64,000 bases of DNA from Trissonchulus latispiculum (GCA_030248195.1 JASAND010000582.1:1-64000); one strand, 5' to 3'; shown: positions 43,701 to 60,100, counted from the stretch's first letter. Numbers and translations: made by a program. The notes: generated by a model not told the origin, from the sequence alone.

Positions 43701-44690
43701 TTAAGGTGGTGATTCCCTTTGGTCACATAAAGTTTGCACCATTATTACTCATTCATTACTTGGAGTTGAGAAACCATTTTTATATCAAAATGTAGCTTGA
43801 CATTTTCTCTTTTTAATGCATTCCACGAAACTAATGTTGCTTTTCTGAAATATTTTTAACACATTTTAGAAGAAGTATAATTTTCCAGAATTTTTGCAGA
43901 CTCAAGTAAATTTTTTCGCGAGACATCGGTTATATCATTCGATACTTCCACCAAATAGCTGGGGACGATTTTTTATTTATTGTAAAGTCGCTCTTTGTTA
44001 TAGAGAAATAAGCTGAAATGAGTGCGTAACCTGTATTTTGCCTAGTTTTTCCAAATTTGCCAAACGATTACTTTAGTTAGAAAGCAGCAATCGGGGCAAC
44101 TAAAAAATCGTCCCTGGGTATATTAGTGCTGAACACATTTGTTCAGTAGCAGCCCTCCAGCTTGCATGATGAATGCTCCACAATCTTTGGAAACAAATTG
44201 GCCGTGTTTTTGCAAAAACTACATTTTTCATGATAGCAGCCTACAGGATAGCAGTTGGAAGACGATCATGCGTCAGATTATTTGTCCCTGTGAGACCTTC
44301 AGAGCGACGCCCTTAGTTTGATTTTACGGCTTGCGTAGTTCAAGAAATGTTGGATTATTTGATTTCTGCAAAAATGACAAGTTTTCGACACCAAAACAAG
44401 AAACTCGGCTATATCTCACGGTAGAGAAAAGCTAGAAACTTGCTTTAAAAGGCAAAAATGTGAAGCTCAATGAGATCTTTCGAATGAATATAGTCATAAC
44501 TGTATAGCAGCTGCCAAACGTTCAGAATTTTGGAAAAACCACTCTGACCGGAAATCTCGAATTTTTGAATCGGGATTGCGCGGAGGGTGTTAGAATGCTA
44601 GCAGAACTTATCTCGGAAAGTTTCATCAAATTTCATCTTGATTTACGCCGCCAAACAACAATATGTGCCCAAAAGCAATCACCACCTTAA
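43701..44690. mobile_element. TTAA-flanked non-autonomous element (family B)
   Basis: 990 bp with perfect 14-bp TIRs TTAAGGTGGTGATT / AATCACCACCTTAA. The ends are like family A, the interior differs: GAGACATCGGTTATATCATT, CGGGATTGCGCGGAGGGTGT. Partial copies: 45420-46255 and about 59605-60433. ORFs are short. Confidence 0.8.
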
Positions 44691-44959
44691 GTGTAGACTT
44701 CCTACAACGAAAAATGTGCTAAACTTTTAAGAGTAAGCTCTTTTCCCAGTGCTAAACACAAAAACTTAAGGAAAAAAAGAACATTTAGAGGGCGATAAGA
44801 ACAATACTAAAATAGTGTTGGAATTGCCTCGCGTACACTGGGAACTACAAAAAATTAAAGTCGGAGAGGTAAAACAGTCTGAAGCAAACGACGCCTACCC
44901 TTATGTAAAGATACAAAACAATATAAGATACATTAGCTAACCAAATGGAATGCGGATAA

Positions 44960-44965
44960 TTTATT
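44960..44965 (-). terminator. Polyadenylation signal of Tyr-rich gene 2
   Basis: AATAAA (minus strand), 80 bp past the stop, in the context CAATAAATTATCCGCATTCC that resembles gene 1's 3' end. Confidence 0.8.
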
Positions 44966-45044
44966 GATCAATCATGATTGTATCATTTAGACTTGTCATT
45001 GTATCATTTCAATAAGTTTACTTTTTGAAGTTGTATGATTTCAC

Positions 45045-47499
<2,455 letters not shown>

Positions 47500-48098
47500 T
47501 GTTGGATAGATTCTGAAACAAACAGACGACTTTGAAAAGTTAAATATCTATCGAACATCGTCTGACTAAAGGCTCAAGGCTCAAACTCTCCAAGGTCAGT
47601 GAAACGTGATGATTACATTTCCTTCAGCAGTTATCCCGTTTTTTGAACCAACGAAACTGATAAACCCTTCAGCTTTATATTATTATGTTTGCTGAGAAAT
47701 AGCTCTTTCTAGGCATATAAAATTATCTAGTTCTATTCAGATAATGTCTTCAAAAGTTGCCAACTATAGGAACCCTGATCAAAAATGCAAGTGTTTCATT
47801 AGTTCTACAGAATACCTTACATTGTTGTCTGATTTTAACAGATTAGGTGAACGGAACTAGATAATTATTATACGGTTAAAAAGTGCTATTTTTCGGTAAT
47901 GTAGGAACAAAACAATCATTGCTTTGCGTTGTATCTGGCTCAAGTCAAAGTAATTAGTTTGCCGAAAACGCCTAACTTAGTAAAATGTCGTATGCGGTCA
48001 TGCTGAGAAGAGCACATCCCTTGAGCTTTCCCCAAGATTTCGAATTTAATGTTTCGATCATAGTGCAGGCTTAATACTTAGAAACAGTCAGTGTCTTA

Positions 48099-48460
48099 AG
48101 CCTAATTCACACTGGTGTCTTATGTCTTTTGTCTTATGTCTTACTCATGTCATATGTTTTATGTCTTAAGACAGACAGAACTGTCTTATGTCTTCACTGC
48201 ACTGCACATATGAACACTGCTGTCTTATGTCTTTTGTCTAGGCACCACATTTGATCCTTTCAACCAATCAACTTGACAATGGCTAGACTATCTGCAATGT
48301 GATTGGTATATCCCTTAAAACATAAGACAAAAGTTGAGCCTAGCTCAAGTCTGCCTTAAGACAAAAAGACATAAGACATAAGACATAAGACGTGAACGCC
48401 TTAAGACATAAGACACAAGACAAAAGACATAAGATATAAGACATCAGTGTGAACCAGGCT
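48099..48460. mobile_element. MITE with GTCTTATG repeats and TTA duplication
   Basis: Ends AGCCTAATTCACACTGG and CAGTGTGAACCAGGCT are inverted, flanked by TTA both sides. Both subterminal regions consist of tandem GTCTTAT / ATAAGAC units that can pair with each other. TTA duplications point to PIF/Harbinger. Twin at 62350-62698. In intron 1 of gene 2. Confidence 0.8.
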
Positions 48461-48869
48461 TTACTCTTAAACATTGTATACCATGGGTGAGACGTACTCT
48501 TCACATGCTATTCAATAACGTGGGCCTTTCTATTGTCATCTGATACCTACCATATCCTTGCGCATTACAGATCCACTTAGGAGAACGTGCTAGAATTTTA
48601 GGGGTTTTATGCATTCGAAGTTGTTCATGATTGCAATCATGATTTGTATGCTGAAGTATCCCTTCCTTAATACCCAACCGACAGAGACCCACCCCCCTGT
48701 TAAGGTATGCAAGTATGCCAGTCAGTGAGGCAATACTAATTTTGAACTGCATAAGTATGCACTGAGCGCAATGTTTCGAACGAAACGCTCTCTTATAGCA
48801 GCAGTGACGTAAACTAAACAATAAACAAATATAATGTCATATGAAGCATGAAACGATTGTAAAACATAC

Positions 48870-48926
48870 CTGGTATCGCCTTGGATGGAAAATCCTAACC
48901 GTTGCCCTGGTGCGGCAGCTTATATA
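48870..48926 (-). promoter_or_regulatory. TATA-box promoter and non-coding exon 1 of gene 2
   Basis: TATATAA at 48926-48920, GCAACGGTTAGGATTTTCC downstream, donor CCAG|GTATGT with exon end 48870. No ATG in the exon. Intron 1 (1.36 kb) contains the MITE above. Confidence 0.8.
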
Positions 48927-49850
48927 GGATGCTAGCAGACCAGGTTCATTTTTCAATTCTATGATCAATTCTGGATTAATAATGATTCAAATAGTAGTAA
49001 TAATAATGAATAATGATAATAGTAGATTGAAAGTTTTACAATATTTACACTGTGTAAAGCTCCAATAATGGTAATGCTGTATTGGAATTTTACAAAATTA
49101 ACAATTTATAAAGCTTTACATTTCGTACAAATTCATTTATCACTACAAATGCTTGCATCAGAGTGGTCAAAAATGCTTGTTTTGCATTTACAAGCGTTTG
49201 CACCAGTTTGCTTTTTAGCTTAAATTATGAGTAGCAAGCAAGCCATATGATTTTCGAAGCTGTTTAATGTGCCCGATTTATCAGGGATAGGTAGGTATTC
49301 AGACTAGAATCATAATTGCATTCCATACCTGGCTTAAAGTAAATAAATTATGTAACTCTTTTCTATGCACTTTATAATACTACATACCTGGTAAATAAAT
49401 TTTAAACAAATACTAGGCTTGCTTATGGTAGCATATATTTGTTTGGAATATACATGCTAAGTATTTGTCATTTGCGAGTTTGTAAGTATCCATTATTTTG
49501 TAAAATTTTGTTGTAAACAGAACCATCTCTCAAAAATATAAATGGTAGAATTCAATAGATCCAACTGATTCAGTACTGAAAACAAGATCAGAATTTACAG
49601 TTCGTAGAGTCGGAATAAACGTTACATAATGGTTTCTCCATGTAGTGGGGCATCAACATGATGACAGCTCTGTGGAGCGATTTCAGAAAAATAAAATGTT
49701 GTGGAATCTCGAGTTTTGAAATGAAGGGTTGTCTGAAATGGGCAGATAATACTGAGAACTACAGGTCTAAAGCTTTTAGTTTACAAACACATGTAAATGA
49801 TTCCATTACTAGCTTATTTTTTTCATGTCATTCCCTGCGGTTTTGAAAAC

Positions 49851-50595
49851 CTGTCAGGTTGTCATTCCATGCGATACTGGTCAAAACAAGGCGGCCAATG
49901 ACAAGTAGACCGAGAATTATAGAAAACTGATCGCAATGTGCCCAGTGCGGAAAAACAGTAACAAACACTTCTTGGTTGTAATATGATCCTCCAAACAAGC
50001 AGAGCTGATCGGTCCTAGCGAGAGGTATAAATAGTTGATGGATAGGTTTTACAGAAATGTGCGCAGCAGCAGGGCATTGAGAAATATTTTTTGACACGAA
50101 ATATGCGAGATATGCTCAGCATATATACAGGAGACTTAAATCGAAGGAAAAACTTGTGGCAAGTTTACTGTCGTGAATGATCAAACAGGCAAATTTCTTT
50201 TTGACTTCGCTATCCCGCTAGTTTCACTGAATCCCGCTACTTTCACTGAAGTATAAGGAAAGGCTACGGTCAGTTCGGGGAAGACGGTAATTAACAAGTC
50301 CAAGACTTATAGACCACGGAAAGCAATGTGCCCCCACCTGCGGAAATGTAAATAACGAACACTTGCTGGGTTGTAATATGGACCGTGACGTATGCTGATC
50401 CGGGCCTAGTGTGGAATATATTACACAGTGACATGGATTTCATAGACAAGTGCGGAACACTGCACATCAGACTTCACGTCAGTGCAACTTTGCCGCAGGA
50501 TATAAGAACGGTGCGGCGCAGCAGCACCTTTAATAGAATTACTTAAAGTGTCACTGCTGAAGAGAACTTTTGGAGAGTATTTCAGTTGGAGTCAG
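49851..50595. other. No supported feature
   Basis: A short ORF at 49828-50097 (minus) and repeated CCCGCTA/TTTCACTGAA pieces near 50215-50245 only. Confidence 0.4.
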
Positions 50596-50603
50596 CTTGT
50601 GGT

Positions 50604-50991
50604 GGTTAGTGTTTTAGAACGGCCGGGTTGGACCGGCCGACCAGCCAAGAAATATTACCGACCGGCCGTTGGCCGTTCTTGGCCGGCGGCTAACCAGACA
50701 CATTTCCAGTGCCTGAAGGATGTCTGAGCTAACAAATTGTAAAATATTTACACTAAGCATTACAAAGATAATGCAAATGGTTTTTACTGTATATATTTGG
50801 ATAAAGTGTCACACTCAGCCTTGGATTGCTTTTGTAAACATTTACTACTCTGATCAAGTTGCAATCTTAACTACAAATGTTTGAGTTAGACCGGCGGTCA
50901 TCCAGGCGCCCGCCGGCCAACGGTCGGCCGTTGGCCGATCGGGCATACAGTTAGACGGGCCGGGCGCCTGCTTTCCGGCCGTTCTAAAAAA
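50604..50991. mobile_element. Short hAT-like MITE with CCGGCC-rich ends
   Basis: 388 bp. TIR-like TTTTAGAACGGCCGG / CCGGCCGTTCTAAAA and an 8-bp duplication CTTGTGGT (50596-50603, 50992-50999). Both edges carry GGCCGACC/GGTCGGCC repeats around an AT-rich centre, the same architecture as 6496-7291 with different sequence. Confidence 0.8.
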
Positions 50992-50999
50992 CTTGTGGT

Positions 51000-53900
51000 A
51001 GCATTAAAGCTGTTCGCTCTTTCGCTTGTCTTGTTATGGGATTACTTGGAATATTGTTAAATTGGAATTTAGTCCCGTCCTTTTGATTTCTTTATTTTGT
51101 AATTTCTGTTATTCTAATCTAAGCAATTTTATCCTTTTCCGTAGACAAGACCCAATTCCAACATACGTTTCTTTCTCTGTTCCTTCTAAATGATGCAATG
51201 GACTACATGAGCGAATTGTTTTAAACCGTCCAATTAGAGACATGTTTTCCCTTTTAGTCTGTTGCTTACTGAAACCTACATATGTTAGGACTGATACCAA
51301 CTAAAGTAGTAAAGTACCACTATTTCCGAAAGTGTTGGTTTTTGTTCGCAAAAAGAAAGCAGTATAACTTTCAAGGCGTACACAATCGGCTTTAAGAGGA
51401 AAAGGTTTTAACCTGCCAAAGAACGTTCAGTGGTTTACGTTCACCTTCAGGTTTTGTGTCAAGCACGCCCGTTTGCTTATCAGAAGTTCTTCCAGTGGGG
51501 TCAACGCTTAACACACTCACCTTCTGTTACTTCCTGCGTTTTTCCAGGTTCTGATTTCGACGATAACTGACACCACGGCTCGTCCCATCAGTTTTACAGA
51601 TTCACATTTGTTTTCTCCATTCAAGTATCACAGGGACATCCGTTAAACCAAATGCACCCACACCATACAGGATGCAGCATCACTTAGCCGGATTGGTTTA
51701 TGTATTTTCAGGTCAATTCAATTGACAACCAAACAGTAGTCAATTATTTCTCTTTCAACTTTTGTTTTTATATTCTGTCTGTGAGCTAGTTTCAGATTAA
51801 ATCTTTTAGATTGGTTTCCGATCGAGGGGAGCAACCAGCTTGCGTACTCAAATCTCTTAAATGTTTTGTCCCCAGACCTAACTTTTGATTTATTTGAAAA
51901 ATAGCTTTTGGTCGGGAGCAGTCATGAACTCTTAATGAAAACTTCATAAAATTGAAAACCTTTTATGAACCAATTTCGCCACTCCTGCTTCTTTGGCACT
52001 TCCGTTGCCCTACCAGTTTACTGAAATAAACTTAAATTAGTAAGTGAAAGACACTCCGCCAATAAATGGACATTGAATTTGTAAATAAAATGAAACAATT
52101 AGGAAGAACTTTAGCCACTTTTCGAGACCAATTCGTTGTCGGTCAATATAACCTTTGAGTCTCTCATCAGATATTGATTGAAAGAGCATATTCAAAAGAT
52201 GTGGGGAAACTAATTTCTAGAGAAGTTTGGAGGAAAGTTAGCACCAAATCACCAGGTTTCATGGACTGATAGTTGTGATAGTAAAGTCTCATTTTGTAAT
52301 TGTACTGAAAACCATAAGTATATGTAGGGCGGTATTGGAGGATATGGGAAATAGTTGTTCAGGAGGCTTCAGTCCGTATTTAGTCTACCGGCCAGAATTA
52401 TAGACAGCCCTGGTGTTGCTGACTGAGTTCGCAGAAGCAGAGGCTGACTTTAGTGCAAGTAGTCAGAATAAGTTTTGATACAGGGACGGACGCTAAGATT
52501 GTGAGAGTTATATTGGTAAATAAAGAAAAGTTCTACGTTTTGGGAAATACATCCTTAGAAGAATCTGTCGAAAACACTGTTCAGGTTCTACTTAAATAAT
52601 AGACTTGTTTATCGTTTTCGGCTTTAACGAGGTCTGTGAGTAATCTAGTGTAGCAGTCATAATAAGTTTTGATTCAGTGAATCTAAAATTGTAAGAGTTA
52701 TAGTGGTAAACAGAGGAAGGCCCAAAGTTAAGGGAAACAAAAAACTTACTAGTACATTTTCAGAAAACTTCGCCTAAGAGCTAAACCGAAATTGAGCTCT
52801 AAAGTGGACGTTCATCTCTCCCAAACATTCGTCAACTTGTTTATGTTCTGGATTTGTAAAGTTTGTAACTAAACTGTTTGTAATTGTGAAACACTGCCTA
52901 ATATTAATTGTGTGCGTACCTATAACATGTAGTTTAATCCGTAATTGTTGTTTCGTATATAAATAATTGTTCAGAGGTTAGTTATTGTGGGCTTAGGGAG
53001 GAAATTGTATTTTTCACAGCAGAATTGAACGGATCGTTTTATGACAAAAGCGAATCCTGTATTACACTAGTCTAGAGTTGCGTCATCATTGCCTGTACTT
53101 GTCGTACCTGAATTAAATATGTGTGCTAACGAATCCGTTCACCATTAATTTGAGTCTGAGCTTAGTTGGTTTTAGCCGTTAGAAGTAGGGGGCTTGTTCA
53201 CAGGTGGTGCTCTTGGTCCTCTTTATTGTGTGAATGTGTAAATGTCCGGCCTGTATGTCTGTGAATGTGTGTAAACGTGTGTGAGGTTCGGCTATGCCTT
53301 TCGACGTCATTAGAGTGACGTTAGTTCTTCCTCACTGAAAAGTGACACGCCTAGGCCAGACAGAGGAGATCCCCCACTGCAATTAATGCACAAGTCACCC
53401 ATAAGATGAAGAATGAAAGAAAGTCGATTAATCTTAATAATTAGGATTCTTAACTAATCATTAAGCTACCTAGAAGGTAGTTCACCTAGGTACAGCTTAT
53501 TTCATCGTGGGCTTCTTGGCCCACCTGTTAGTATTACAAATCTTCCTCTTTGCACCCTTGTTTCTTCGGCTTGCCTTGCTTGCTTGCCTTCGCGACTGTT
53601 TACAAAGGATATTAAAACTTTATAGAAATGGATTTCAGGACAGAGGTCCTCAGGAACAAAAACGTCAGAAATTTTTTGGCCACGGCTGCTAGGATACTCT
53701 GTAGAGATCGGACCCAAGGCCCTAAAACGTAGCGCAATTGAAGTGATAAATTGCTCAGGTGCTAATTCAAAGGAAAACGAAGGAAAACATTCGAAAGGGG
53801 GCTAGGTCCTCCAGTTTAAATTAACCAATGACAAACCGCAATCAAGAAAGCGACCAATCATCGTCAGATGACGGCAAAGAAACGAAAAGTTAACCTGAAA

Positions 53901-54420
53901 GCAAATTCGCAAGTTTTAGTCTTTTTAGGTTTGGTCTGGGTTGCTGGCGAACGTCCGCCTTTTTCTTTCTTGGGAAAACCTCTTGGGGAGAAATCACAGA
54001 AGCCCCTTGAGATTTTCTGCCCCATCTAGGGTACTTCCCTTCAAACGTTTCCTCCAACCTTGAACCTCAGTTTGGGATTGTGGGTCCTCCGGGGGAGACG
54101 GCTTGCCTAAAAAACCTGAGATTGGCTTCAGACGCATGTTTTCAAGTTTCCCCTCTAGGTTGAGTAGACCTTTCCCCGTTAGGATTTTCTATGATACTTG
54201 TAAGTGCGAACTAAAACTACCTAATTGGACTTCGAGTCCCTCTGTCGAAATTGTCGCACTAAAATTGGGTTTTCTTCGCCCTAATGCATTTGATTTCATT
54301 TCTGGTTTTATAATCGCTTTCATGTTGTGTGCTAATATCAGCGGATAGTAGCCGGATTTTCCTGGATTTCCTGTGAAGGAAATTTATTTCGTTTTTTTGG
54401 TTTATGGACCTTTACTCCTT
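51000..54420. other. Long stretch with no supported gene
   Basis: T-biased in part. Two similar segments (about 52430-52560 and 52620-52740: TGATACAGGGACGGACGCTA / TGATTCAGTGAATCTAAAAT with shared GTGAGAGTTATATTGGTAAA-like sequence) suggest an old tandem duplication. A palindrome AAGCTACCTAGAAGGTAG at 53463. ORFs at 53.5 and 54.1 kb lack any signature. Confidence 0.4.
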
Positions 54421-54449
54421 TATTAGTTCCAAAAATATAGACAAACACC

Positions 54450-54665
54450 ACTTTTATTCAGGGTTTATTCTGGGTTAACTATTCTGGATTTTAGAATTAA
54501 TTCAGGGTTAATCCCAATAAAATGGGGTTTATTAAACCCAACCCATAAATTGTTTGATAACATTGGGTTAACCCCAGGTCAACCCAACCCTATGATTTAA
54601 GGGTTTAACGTTAAAAACGGCGAGACCCGGGTGTCAGAAAACCCAAGTTTGATAACATCGGCCCC
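54450..54665. repeat. GGGTTTA/GGGTTAA inverted repeat cluster
   Basis: CAGGGTTTATTCTGGGTTAA, CCCAATAAAATGGGGTTTAT, TTGGGTTAACCCCAGGTCAA. Many short complementary pieces, like the subterminal repeats of a MITE; edges not clear. Confidence 0.5.
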
Positions 54666-54989
54666 TGGACTCTCTCAGTCCCTGCAGTGGGTTCTTTTTG
54701 GACGGACTTTGTGCGGACTGCCTGGAATTCAGCTGTCAAACGTCAGTTTGCTTAGCTGTCGATTCTGTCTGAGAGCCTAACCTTGCCTTAGGGACACACA
54801 ATCCAATTTAGGACTGTCATTCTTGGGTTTGTAGCGTGGGTTGGATGTTAGTCATGTTCTGCTGAAGAAACGAAGACTCGCACTACCCTTTTGATTTAAT
54901 GTTTACGGTAGAGAAGAACTATTAACGGCCTGTTGTTGAATAAATTTGCTGAGCTCATTGCTTTCAATACTGATCCCATAATAATGAGA

Positions 54990-55712
54990 TAATTGATAAA
55001 AGATCGGCTTTTGTGTACGATGTGGGGACCACACCCATGTGCACGGCCCATTGCATTCAATTAAGACAAGTCGAATTTGAGTTTCTTTAAACTGCCTTGC
55101 AAAAAGGTCAAACAAATGTACTTCCATTTTCGTCTCCACAAAATTCCAAACGTCACCGTAACAGGTACAAATGTCCGACTTACTTTAACAATTAAGAAAA
55201 TGACTTACTCTTAACATCCAATTGCAATTTGCTGAAATACTATAGCTTAGGCTCATGAAAAGAGCTGTTGATTTTCCGTCCATAATCGGATTTTAAGCTT
55301 TCAATCAACATAAGTAAATGCATGAAACGGATTCAATCCGCCCTCGGACAGATGAGATTCGAATTCACGAAGACATCTGAGAAATGCTATTCTCTACTGC
55401 ACTGATTTGCAAAATATATTTTACTTTACTTTGTCAGAAATTAGTGTTTTTGTAAATAAGATTGGTGTCGAAAGCAATACTTGATATAAGTCATTTCTTT
55501 ATTGTTAATTGTTAAAGTAAGTCGACATTTGTACCTGTTACGGTAACGTTTGGAATTCTGTGGGGACCAAAATGGAAGTACATTTGTTTGACCTATTAAG
55601 ATTGACCTTTTCTACAAGGCAGTTTAAAGAAACTCAAATTGGACTTGTCTTAATTGAGTGCAATGGGCCGTGAAAAGGTCAAATTTATATCGTGGTCCCC
55701 ACACCGTACACA
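54990..55712. repeat. 220-bp inverted repeat pair around a 280-bp spacer
   Basis: Arm 1 (54990-55207) read on minus and arm 2 (55492-55712) read on plus agree along their length and both encode QFKETQI-LVLIECNGP and KMEVHLFDL. The arm 1 ORF (54903-55139, minus) continues with HRTQKPIFYQLSHYYGIS. The protein-like sequence in both arms suggests an inverted duplication of an exon of an unidentified gene or mobile element. Confidence 0.65.
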
Positions 55713-55759
55713 AAAGCCAAAAGAACAAACTAGTAGATGATCAGTGTATGGAACCACTA

Positions 55760-56091
55760 GATGCGTATAAAATCGCTGTTGAGAAGAACAAAGCATCGAT
55801 GAAAACGTTCTCACCCATAGCGACGAGCTTGTGGATGATGATGGCGAATTAGAAAGTCTTTCATCACAAATTAAAGCAACTATTACAAGACAGCTAAGGC
55901 TGACTCTTCAGCCGTACCTTGGGACTGAGGCAGTAATCATTAATTATAAGCAACTTGGCTATATTTACCCTAATCGTGTAGCTTATTTTAATAAGCAAAA
56001 TAAGTCAACGGCAATTCTGGTGAAAGCCTTTTTTGGTGATTATCAATCAATGAATTGCCAAGCCACGGCAATGTTATTTGCCACCAGATAA
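55760..56091 (+). pseudogene. Protein-like fragment of unknown family
   Basis: Downstream of arm 2 a frame reads LVDDDGELESLSSQIKATIT, LTLQPYLGTEAVIINYKQLG, YIYPNRVAYFNKQN to a stop at 56089-56091. Composition looks coding. It may belong to the same gene as the inverted arms. No family recognised. Confidence 0.35.
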
Positions 56092-57100
56092 TGTTGAATT
56101 TATGGTTTCTAGAAAGAAAGGCGTTGTATATGATCCGTTTCAACAATTTTTTTTTTACAAAATCGGGTGATTGGTAAACTGAGAATATTCGAATTCCCAA
56201 AGTTTATATCAGATATTTATTTACCCAGATCGAGTCTTCAACAGACGGCTGACTTTAGTCAAAAGTTATTTTCTATCCTTAGGGTAGATGAGGCAGATGG
56301 AGGTGCTGTCTGACTCCAGCAGATCAGCAAACGTTTTGACCTTTTCCTTCAAATTCCGACAATTCACTATTTTCCAAGAATACCAAAGTATGCAACATTT
56401 TTGCTAAGGTTGTTACAAACATTTCCACTTCCTTTGGTGCCTCCAAATAAGATTCATAATACTTAAAATTTGTGAAATGGAAAAACTTTCATTGCTGGAT
56501 TTCAGGAAGTGGTCGAAATCAAAGTCGTTTCAGATTAGTCAATTTTAGTCACTTTGAGCAAGCACAAACAGGTGGCCGAAATAAAACATTTTGTCCATTC
56601 TATAAAAGTATTAGTTGTTATTTGATAAAATTAACAAAACCACGCATGTGGTAACTGCTTTCATTTGATCAAGCGAAAGTCATACTATAACTGATAAAGT
56701 CAAGCAGAGGTTTGCCCCCTTTATGTAGCTTTCAGGGAAAGACCACGGTTGTGACAGCGACAACGACGGCAGCAGTTATCTTGGTACATTTTCTATGGTT
56801 GGATGAGGCTGTATCGAGACTTATTTATCACACGGTGACGTAAAGTAGTAACTGCTCCAGAGGTTCCGAAGGAGCGGATGTCATCGCTAATGAAAACCGG
56901 GCTGTGTGCACTGAGGTGTAGCATTCTGAATTAGCTCAATTCAATTCACTCAGCTTGCTTGTCTTGCTTTAGGCATTAATATGTGCGACAACGTACAAAG
57001 ATAAGGTCAGAGAAAGTCAAAATTTCTGAAGCCAGTGACTACTTCTACTATCCTACATAAGCTTATATCTAATTGATGCGACATTATCCGACAAAGTGTA
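56092..57100. other. No supported feature
   Basis: AT-rich; a 60-codon ORF at 56472 is not supported. Confidence 0.4.
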
Positions 57101-57110
57101 ATGCACATAA

Positions 57111-57116
57111 TTTATT
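57111..57116 (-). terminator. Polyadenylation signal of Tyr-rich gene 3
   Basis: AATAAA on the minus strand, about 45 bp past the stop, context GTCAATAAATTATGTG. Confidence 0.75.
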
Positions 57117-57162
57117 GACCACTTATCTTTATGTAACCATCATTGTATCATTTAATTTATAT

Positions 57163-60100
57163 CTAAGCTTCCTCTGCACTTCGCTTTGGCATGCCAGACC
57201 TTATAACAAGAGCCCGCTTTGGATTGCCCCGCCGTGTAGGACCTTGCTTTGGATAACCTCTCTTATTCAAGGATTCGTCGTCGGTGTCACAGTAGTCATA
57301 GTAGTATTGCTCACTGTAGTCGTCGTAGTATTTACAGCAGATGTCGTGGTAGTTGTCATGATCATCCCCATGTTCGTGGTCGTGATAGTAGTAGTCATCG
57401 CATGGGTGGTAGTACTCGTCATTGCATTTTGCCAAGCCTATAACAGTAAAGACGAGGAAAATTTCATGCTTGCTAACTATTTGGTGGATGCTAGCAGCAA
57501 CAGCCCAATATAGGCAATGCATCAGCACTCACAAGCTAAAACAGGATGGCCTAAATCGGTGTAAAATAAACTTTAACATCAGCAGAATGTCGTCAAACTG
57601 TCGAAGAAATATTTAGCAACAATTCTTAATGCAAACCTTTCCATAAGCTTTTCTAGAGCCCCTAACACTTTCTGCGCAATATTATAGCTGAAATGAAGTC
57701 GCGAAAAAGGGGCTTCAGTTGTTTAATATAGGTATCAAACGATTCAATCGATGGCCCGCGGAAAATGCAAAAAATTAAAACATTGCTTCATTAAAACATT
57801 GTAAAAATGTTCCAGAAAACCAGCTTTAGGATCATCCCATCCATTAGAAAGAAAAACGTTAAACTTTGATGTAAAAATGGGAAACTCAAAACAATACATA
57901 AGTATTGTTAACAGTCGTTGATGTCTCCATAACGAATCACCAGCTTAATGTGCTGCTAGCCTTTGTTCTTATTGGGCTGCAAGCTTTTGTATTTTTGTGC
58001 CCTAACTAAATGTGCCCTAAATAGTAAGAATTGGCTGACATGTACAGCATCTGAAATGATTCTGGATTCCTGAGCACACAAAAATTAATCGTGGAATATT
58101 GTGTGAAAGTTTGAAAAGTTGTATTTTTGCCCAAGTTGCTTCAAATTAATTAGACCGATTTTGATATTCAATCGAAAGAGCTTATCAAACTTAATAAAGA
58201 AATTAATTCGCGGTAGTAATAACTAAATTTATTATGCACTAATTTATTGTTCAAAGTGGACGTCTCCAAAACATTTACCACCTTAATGTGCTGAGTAGTA
58301 AGTGTGGTCACTTCCGCCGCCACTTTCACTATTTCTACCGTAATATATACCTATTAATCTGGCATTAAGCCAATCTTTTAATGTTAGCTAAGTGCACCTC
58401 AAGCGCACAGCTGTTAGCGATTATTCTCTGCTTGAGGATAAAATCCGTTTTGATGACGTAACTAAAATTGATTATTCTACATCAGCTAAATGCACAGGCT
58501 TTAAATATCATTATTTTATTTTCCAAAAACAACTGACTATTACGTCATTTTATAATACTATGTAAAGAACTGCCTTATCAGCCTAAGCATCCACCGTAAT
58601 ACCTTTTATTCTGGCATTGACCCCATCTTTTAATGGTAGCTAAAGTGCACCACTTGCGCGCGCCTCTTTGCGACTATTCTCTTTTTCACCAAACTTCTGT
58701 ACTCCTTCCAAACTTAACAACTGTTATTATTTGCTTGCTGTACTTAACACCCTTCTAACCCTGATTTTCCATGATGTCTGCCTTTCTATTTTTCTCCCTT
58801 TCTTTTACTTCTACTTAACCCCAACACTTTCTCATTAGTCTTCCAGTTTTTAATCCTGCTATTTTGCCTTCAACTCTAACAGCTTTGCCCCACCCCACCC
58901 GTCTTCTTGCTGGGTTTAAGGAACTATTTTACTTTTGGTTCTCTTTTGTCTCACTCGTCCCTCTTAATTCCAGGAATTTCCTATCTTCTTCATAAATTAC
59001 CTCCTAAATTTAACCCAAACCGCCGCGCCACTTGTTCGCTTAAATGTACCTCCCTTTTCTCCTCTTCTATAGTACCAGCTCATCCTCTCCTCAGAAAAGT
59101 CCGTCTTCGTTCTTCCACCTGCCGTGTAATTTATCAAAGTTCGCATCTTTGGTAGCAAATCCCTGAATCAACATCCTTGTTATTTCTAGGCCTTCCATCT
59201 CAACAAGTTGGAACGTTTAGATTTAAATCCACAACTGTTGTTCAATTCTCATTAACGAACAAGTATTCCACTAATCTATTTCGACAATTTGGTTGTTATC
59301 TCTGCTCCCCCCTCCCTTCTCCTCTACCTTAAGTATTTCTCAAACAATTCAAAGTCCTACCCTCTTGTTTGTTGTTGTCCCAACTTTTCTCCCTTTCCCC
59401 TTGTATTAACACAATCATAGCTTACAATTTTCAAAGTTTTAGAAGTTAGCTCTGTGCAGTATTTTTAAATATTGTTCTGTTCTTCGAAATTTTATTTTTC
59501 TTTTCGTTTCTTTAAATTAAAACTGAATTGTTTTTATTTCAACCATCTATAGGTTACAAGATTTCTGTAGATTTGCGAACGTTTTGCCCGTATGAAAAAA
59601 ATTTAACTGATTTTTGAATAACTGCAATTTTTCAGATTTTTTGCAGACTGAAGTAATTTTTTTCGGGGGACATCGGTTATACCATTCAATACCCCTATCC
59701 AACATCCGGAGACACTTTTTCCAAAAACGACATTTTCTAATAGTTACTAAGAAATCACGCTTCGTTATGGGGAAATTAGCTAAAATGCATGAGCAACCTT
59801 GATTTGGCCTATATTATCCCAACTGTTGCAAGCGACCACATTAGTTAGAAAGCAACAATCGGGTCAACTACAAAAGATCTATATTTCCGTGTAAAACGCA
59901 ACAGCTAAATGGTAGTCCTCCATTTTGCATAGTGTTTGCTTCACAATCTCGGAAAAACATTGGTCGCGTTTTTGAAAAATTACATGTTTAAAACTTCGGT
60001 CTAGAGGATAGCAATTGGATAACGACCATGCCTGGGATAATTGAACTCTGCAGGGCCTTTAAACTGATACTTTTGACTTAATCTTGCGGCATGTGTTGCT

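Noticed and set aside
57437..57528. Hydrophobic N-terminal extension of the gene 3 last-exon ORF as its signal peptide
   Set aside because: It lies upstream of a good acceptor (GTTATAG) and is not shared with the paralogs, which all use the separate signal exon.
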